From CAYOZN01 sp964408455 (lineage in GTDB: Bacteria; Planctomycetota; Phycisphaerae; UBA1845; UTPLA1): DNA of 49,621 nt. A model generated the notes under the pieces. That model worked only from the letters and a program-made list of their open reading frames with translations. It was not told the DNA's origin and searched no databases. The position numbers and the translations under genes are program-made. Shown here piece by piece: positions 44,746 to 49,621 of the stretch. The DNA is taken from contig CAYOZN010000032.1 of the NCBI GenBank assembly GCA_964408455.1, positions 1 to 49,621 on the forward strand, given 5' to 3'. How positions within the stretch are numbered: position 1 is the stretch's first letter; the number at the start of each line of letters is the position of its first letter.

Positions 44746-44783
44746 GGCCGGCCGCGCCAATCGGGCGCGGCTGGCCTTTTTCA
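44746..44783 (+). terminator. Intrinsic terminator of gene E
   Basis: Stem GGCCGGCCGCGCC / GGCGCGGCTGGCC (one G-U pair), loop AATC, then TTTTT. It separates gene E from the sigma factor gene. Confidence 0.9.
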
Positions 44784-44876
44784 TGCCAGTCTCCGCGGGC
44801 CCGACACGAGCGCCCGGCCGTGGTGAACGGCCGGTCACCGATGGCCGAATGTACTGAATAGCCGGTAACAAACGGC

Positions 44877-44905
44877 CTGCCGGTGTCTCTATCAACGGGT
44901 AGAAT
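44877..44905 (+). promoter_or_regulatory. Possible promoter of the sigma factor gene
   Basis: TAGAAT (44900-44905) with CTGCCG 17 bp upstream, a weak -35. A second AT-rich box TATAAC follows at 44908. The rest of 44784-45035 shows no gene. Confidence 0.3.
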
Positions 44906-45035
44906 GTATAACGACCGGTCTTGCGGGGGCGTCGACAGCGTCGCGACATTGCCCCTGTGACACACACGTCCGGCGGAGTGCGGTCCCTGCCTGCAAGAAA
45001 CCGCTGCCGGCTGCGACATCTTATTTACGACCGCG

Positions 45036-45665
45036 ATGACCCCGCACACGGCGACCAGCAAACGGGTGACAGCCGCCTGCCCGCCGACCGAGGCGGGGCG
45101 ACGCTTTGCCGCGCAGTTCCAGCAGGCGTCTCGCGTTCTCTGGCTGATTGCAGCCGCGGCCGTCCGCAACCGCAGCCTCGCCGACGACGTGGTGCAGGAG
45201 GCCGCGATGATCGCCCTGTCCAAGCTGGACCAGTTCGAGGCGGGCACCAACTTTACGGCATGGATGGCCCAGATGGTGCGAAACGTGGCGATGAATGTGG
45301 GCCGCAAGGAAAAGCGGCGGGCGGGAATCAGTCTGAACGCGGGGGATGCGATCGAGTTGGAGGACCGTGCGGCCCCCTGGACGGGCGTTGGGGCCGGGCT
45401 TGGGGCCGTGTCCGGATACCTGTCGGAACAGCAGACCCATTTCGACGATCGGGTGCTTCATGCGCTCGAAGAGATGTCCGCCACGGCCAGGGCATGTCTC
45501 CTGTTAAAAACCCTCGAGGGACTCGAATATTCGGAAATCTCGCGGCTGCTCGACATTCCGGAGGGTACGGCGATGAGCCACGTACACCGGTCAAGGCAGC
45601 TTCTGCGGCGGAAACTGGCGGACTTCTGGCGCACCCGGCGTGAATCCGGCGACGGACAAGTATGA
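45036..45665 (+). CDS. RNA polymerase ECF-type sigma factor
   Basis: 209 aa. Region 2 (about 25-90: ADDVVQEAAMIALSKLDQF ... FTAWMAQMVRNVAMN) binds core polymerase and the -10 element; region 4 (about 145-200: LLKTLEGLEYSEISRLLDIP ... MSHVHRSRQLLRRKL) is the helix-turn-helix for the -35. No region 1 or 3, so the ECF type; the length and the QLxxFxxGTxFxAWM pattern fit the planctomycete groups. Its stop overlaps the next start (ATGA), so it is coupled with the anti-sigma-like gene. No strong ribosome site before the ATG. It lies just downstream of gene E. Confidence 0.9.
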   Translation: MTPHTATSKRVTAACPPTEAGRRFAAQFQQASRVLWLIAAAAVRNRSLADDVVQEAAMIALSKLDQFEAGTNFTAWMAQMVRNVAMNVGRKEKRRAGISLNAGDAIELEDRAAPWTGVGAGLGAVSGYLSEQQTHFDDRVLHALEEMSATARACLLLKTLEGLEYSEISRLLDIPEGTAMSHVHRSRQLLRRKLADFWRTRRESGDGQV

Positions 45666-46543
45666 ACGGCAATCGCGGCGAACAATTCGAGCTGCTGCTC
45701 AACGCACACCTGGATGGTCGTCTGACCGACCAGCAAGCGGCGGAATTCGAGCGCCTGCTCGGGGACGATGCGGGACTGCGGGCCGAGTTGGAACTTCAGT
45801 CCCGGATCGACTCCGCCCTGCGCCGCCTGTTCGAACCTGAAGCTGCCTCCGCCGCGTCGTCCAACGGCAGTCAGCCCGGCGCGAACGGCGCAGCAGCGTA
45901 CGCGCCCGCCTCCGGCGACACTGCCACGACACCGCCGGCGCGCAAGGCCGCGGGGCGACGGTTTCGCTGGGCCGTTCCCGCGTCACTGGCTGCGGCAATC
46001 GCCCTTGCAGCATACGTCGCCTACGACTGGCCGAGAGAGCCCGCCTTCATCATGAGCGAGCTCCAGCTCGAGCCCCACACCTTCGAGGCCTTCTACGCGG
46101 CCCTGAAAGAGCAGGACTTCGATACCGACTGGGAGTGCGACGACGATCGCGATTTTGCCGCCTTTGTTCATCGGCGCCTCAAGCATGGCCTCATGTTGGC
46201 CGCCGCCCCATCGGATGTGCAGGTCCTGGGCCTCACCTACGGCTGGACGCTCAGCCGCAAGTCCGTCCATCTCTCGGCAAAGGTTCGCGGTCGCGGCGTC
46301 GTCGTCTTTGCCGATCGTCTCGACAATGCCGATCGCGTTTCGCCGACGCCCGCCTGCAAACTGCGCCTGTTCGAGCGCCGCACCGAGCGGTTCGTGCTCT
46401 ACGAACTGACGCCCTTCGACGAGCCGCGCCTGCTCGATCTGTTCTACGAGGTTGAGGTGCCGGACGAGTGGCTCCGACGCGGCTATGGCGGCGGCAACGG
46501 CGGCCGCGTCCTCAAGGATGGCGCCGCCGCCCCGCAGGATTAG
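45662..46543 (+). CDS. Membrane-bound anti-sigma-like protein
   Basis: 293 aa. The first 60 residues (FELLLNAHLDGRLTDQQAAEF) look like the short cytoplasmic anti-sigma domain common in planctomycetes; no Zn HxxxCxxC motif, so a non-zinc type. Ala/Pro linker (60-98), one membrane segment (about 104-121), then an extracytoplasmic domain (about 125-280) with DTDWECDDDRDF and a C-terminal Gly-rich tail. A 4-bp overlap with the sigma gene supports the pairing. It would hold the sigma factor inactive until a signal outside the membrane. The signal is unknown. Confidence 0.78.
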   Translation: MNGNRGEQFELLLNAHLDGRLTDQQAAEFERLLGDDAGLRAELELQSRIDSALRRLFEPEAASAASSNGSQPGANGAAAYAPASGDTATTPPARKAAGRRFRWAVPASLAAAIALAAYVAYDWPREPAFIMSELQLEPHTFEAFYAALKEQDFDTDWECDDDRDFAAFVHRRLKHGLMLAAAPSDVQVLGLTYGWTLSRKSVHLSAKVRGRGVVVFADRLDNADRVSPTPACKLRLFERRTERFVLYELTPFDEPRLLDLFYEVEVPDEWLRRGYGGGNGGRVLKDGAAAPQD

Positions 46544-46599
46544 TCCCGATCGCCCCCGCACCTGATTCCCGATGCGAGCAGCCTCCGCACGACTTGTCG

Positions 46600-47567
46600 T
46601 CAAAAGTCCCGCCGCCAGAATTTCCACATCGCCACGCCGACCACCGCGCATTCGAACATCAGCGACGTGACGATCGACCGGACAATCGGCACGTCGCCGA
46701 TCTGAAGCTGTGCCTCGACCATGCGATCTACGTCCGGCGCGAAGATGGACGGCTGCGATGCACCGGTCGAGTCATCGCTGTCGGGCACCGCCGCCGGAAC
46801 ATCGGCCGTCAGATCCGCCTCGATCAGCTTGGCGGCGATCCACGTGATGTCGCGCGTCTTGGGCACCACGGTCTTGACGATTTCCGCAGCCCGAATCCAG
46901 CGCGGGTCCACTTCCTGGCCCACGGCCGGTAGCCCGACCAGCGTCTCATAGGCAATCTGCGGCGCCGCGATGCCGATCCAGGCCACCACCGAAAGCAACA
47001 GCGCCGACATCGCGCTGCGCGTCATGATCCCGAACAGCGCCGTGAAGCAATACACGTAGCTGAAGAGAAGTACGATCAGCGGTATGCACCACAGGTACTG
47101 CAACGACCAGTAATTCCACCGCCATCCCGCGACCAGAAACGTCAGCACGACGAAGATGGCCGCCTGGATGAACACGAAGACCATCGCGCCGATGTACTTT
47201 CCTGCGAACAGCATCGGCCGCGAAATGGGCTTGGCCAGCAGCACGTCGATCGCGCCGCGCTCCATCATGGCGGGAAAGATGCCGCACGTTCCCACCAGGG
47301 CGATGATGATGCCGACCCATCCGATGTAGTATTCGCCGATATAACGCGTGAGGATCATGCCGATCACGCCGCGGCCGCGGGAATCGCCGGGCGCGAAGAT
47401 CTCCGTTTCGATATCGCGGAGCCCGAACAGGACGTGGACGCCCGTCTCGTCGAAGCTGATGCATGCCATCATCAGCGCCATCAGTGCGCTGATGCCCGCC
47501 ATGACCCAGAACAACCGCCGATCCAGCGCGTCGCGAAGGCAATCGAGAATCAGGGCGCGAAGCTGCA

Positions 47568-47571
<4 letters not shown>
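46600..47571 (-). CDS. ABC-2 type transporter permease
   Basis: 323 aa with about six membrane segments (15-33, about 78-100, 115-140, 160-185, 190-210 and a C-terminal one at about 295-315). The long loop 215-290 is hydrophilic. No substrate motif. It overlaps the ATPase gene by 4 bp, so the two form one exporter operon. Resembles NosY/NatB-type permeases; substrate unknown. Confidence 0.88.
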
Positions 47572-48542
<971 letters not shown>

Positions 48543-48761
48543 GAGGCGATTCCGCTTTGCCGGATTGTGACACAAGTGCGGCCCGATGCAACGGGCGTCC
48601 AACGCCGTGTCGCGAACCCAGATCATTCGACAGATCTCAGCCAGTTCCCAGGGGCAAATTCATCCCGCGACATTCGGCCGGCATGTTTTTAGAATCCCGC
48701 CTGCGTTGCCCGCCAGCCGGTGTGGTTAGCGGCAGCGGCCAGGTTTTAGGGAGGAATAAAC

Positions 48762-49088
48762 ATGCTGAAGCATCGAACGGGCGGGTTGGTGGCGGTGACA
48801 GGCTTGGCGGTCGCGCTGTTCGTCGCCCTGGGTTGGAATCAATCCAGCCCGGCACAATTGATGGCGGCCGGCAAGGGCGGATATGCCGACTTTGAACCCT
48901 TGATCACCAAGCATGGTGACAAGGGCATGCTGCTCGAAGTGCACGTTCTGACCGGGAGCAAGGGCGAAATCCTCGGCAAAGTCGCCCAGGCTACCAACGA
49001 GTTTCTCGTCCTCAAGGCGCAGAACGGACAGGACCTGTACTTCGTGACGTGGGATGACGTGGTCTGGATTACGGCCCGCCCGAACTGA
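48762..49088 (+). CDS. Small exported or membrane-anchored hypothetical protein
   Basis: 108 aa. AGGGAGG 7 bp before the ATG. Hydrophobic segment about 8-24 followed by a possible signal cut, then a small beta-rich domain (EVHVLTGSKGEILGKVAQ, FLVLKAQNGQDLYFVTWDDVVWI). The pattern of short strands suggests an SH3- or Sm-like barrel (LGKVAQATNEFLVLKA), but I cannot assign a family. A possible TAGAAT box lies at 48690-48695. Confidence 0.8.
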   Translation: MLKHRTGGLVAVTGLAVALFVALGWNQSSPAQLMAAGKGGYADFEPLITKHGDKGMLLEVHVLTGSKGEILGKVAQATNEFLVLKAQNGQDLYFVTWDDVVWITARPN

Positions 49089-49093
49089 AGCGT

Positions 49094-49525
49094 CTACCTC
49101 GGCGGCGTTTTTCGCTTCCGGTCGACGCCGACGTTGGGCTTCATGGGGGCGTACTCGTCGTCGCCCTGGTCAATGGCGCCGTTAATCTGCTCGCTGGACG
49201 GCTTGAAGCTGCCGAAGGCCCGGCTCGACGGTGCACGCCAGAGGCGCGGCTCTTTGCATTCGGGGCAGGTGAGCATGTGAGTCTCAGGATGCACGTTGCG
49301 GCGCGCCCGGTCGAATTCGGAAGCGGTCATCTTCATCGTCGCGCCGCAATGATCGCAGACCATGCTGCGCAGCGTCTCGGGATGCACGGCATAGGCGCTG
49401 GCCTGTTCGTCGGGCCGATTGCGCATGCGCTGCCATACGGCGACCGCCGCGACCGCGCAGAGCACGATCGCCAGCGCCCATCGCAGTCGCAGCAGGTGAC
49501 GGGGATTGTCGGAATCGTTGGACAT
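49094..49525 (-). CDS. Membrane-anchored zinc-ribbon hypothetical protein
   Basis: 143 aa. One membrane segment (about 15-31), then a zinc ribbon with Cys57-x2-Cys60 (VCDHCG) and Cys87-x2-Cys90 (TCPECKE) 27 residues apart, and a polar, Lys/Arg-rich tail. No family recognised. It ends 6 bp from the stop of the convergent small gene. The last 96 bp of the window hold nothing I can assign. Confidence 0.78.
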   Translation of the reverse strand: MSNDSDNPRHLLRLRWALAIVLCAVAAVAVWQRMRNRPDEQASAYAVHPETLRSMVCDHCGATMKMTASEFDRARRNVHPETHMLTCPECKEPRLWRAPSSRAFGSFKPSSEQINGAIDQGDDEYAPMKPNVGVDRKRKTPPR

Positions 49526-49621
49526 GCTACACCGGCGATTCGATCTGCCGCACGGTTAGTCACTATTCTTCGATCAATGGCTCGGGCCGGCAATCGAAGC
49601 GAAAGTTGCTGCCGCGAACCA

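Overview
The window comes from a GC-rich bacterial chromosome, very probably a planctomycete (Planctomycetota, perhaps near Phycisphaerae). I infer this from gene content: five very large secreted Cys-rich proteins built from 'GACC' repeats with dockerin-like Ca-binding modules, an ECF-type sigma factor translationally coupled to a membrane anti-sigma-like protein, and a LamG/TSP3/dockerin protein. No rRNA, tRNA, CRISPR array, transposase or prophage gene was seen.

Layout. 1-860: non-coding-looking DNA with three unrelated tandem arrays that all have a 21-bp period. 861-1655: a secretion-independent protein with a fibronectin-III-like domain. 1996-10645: a fatty-acid or aromatic acyl-CoA beta-oxidation island. 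It holds two crotonases, a two-domain and a one-domain 3-hydroxyacyl-CoA dehydrogenase, a thiolase and two acyl-CoA dehydrogenases, so every step from acyl-CoA to acetyl-CoA is covered. A DUF433/DUF5615 toxin-antitoxin pair sits inside it. 11064-17258: two large Cys-rich secreted proteins (here called A and B) with nearly identical ribosome-binding regions, related leaders and related terminators. 17724-22536: an MBL-fold hydrolase, an MmgE/PrpD protein and a sulfatase-fold/TPR lipoprotein-like protein. 22810-31292: two more Cys-rich giants (C and D), each with an internal dockerin module. 31921-39975: an unknown gene, a GspE/PilB ATPase, an UlaG-like hydrolase, a LamG lectin-like protein, a GT-C-like membrane protein and gpsA. 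40441-44715: a fifth Cys-rich giant (E) with a P-domain. 45036-46543: sigma/anti-sigma pair. 46600-48542: ABC-2 exporter. 48762-49525: two small membrane or secreted proteins.

How it fits together. The left part is catabolic. The middle and right part is dominated by surface or extracellular proteins made from a shared module set: GACC repeats, a 'WWG' beta domain, a PPC-like domain, a dockerin-like domain, a CC module and LNR-like repeats. The four minus-strand giants each have a long untranslated leader (roughly 290-360 nt if the predicted promoters are right) and a strong intrinsic terminator. The leaders of A and B share conserved blocks that can base-pair over about 90 nt. This combination of a modular Cys-rich protein family with conserved structured leaders is the most promising candidate here for an undescribed system. 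Function assignments for the Cys-rich proteins are inference only.
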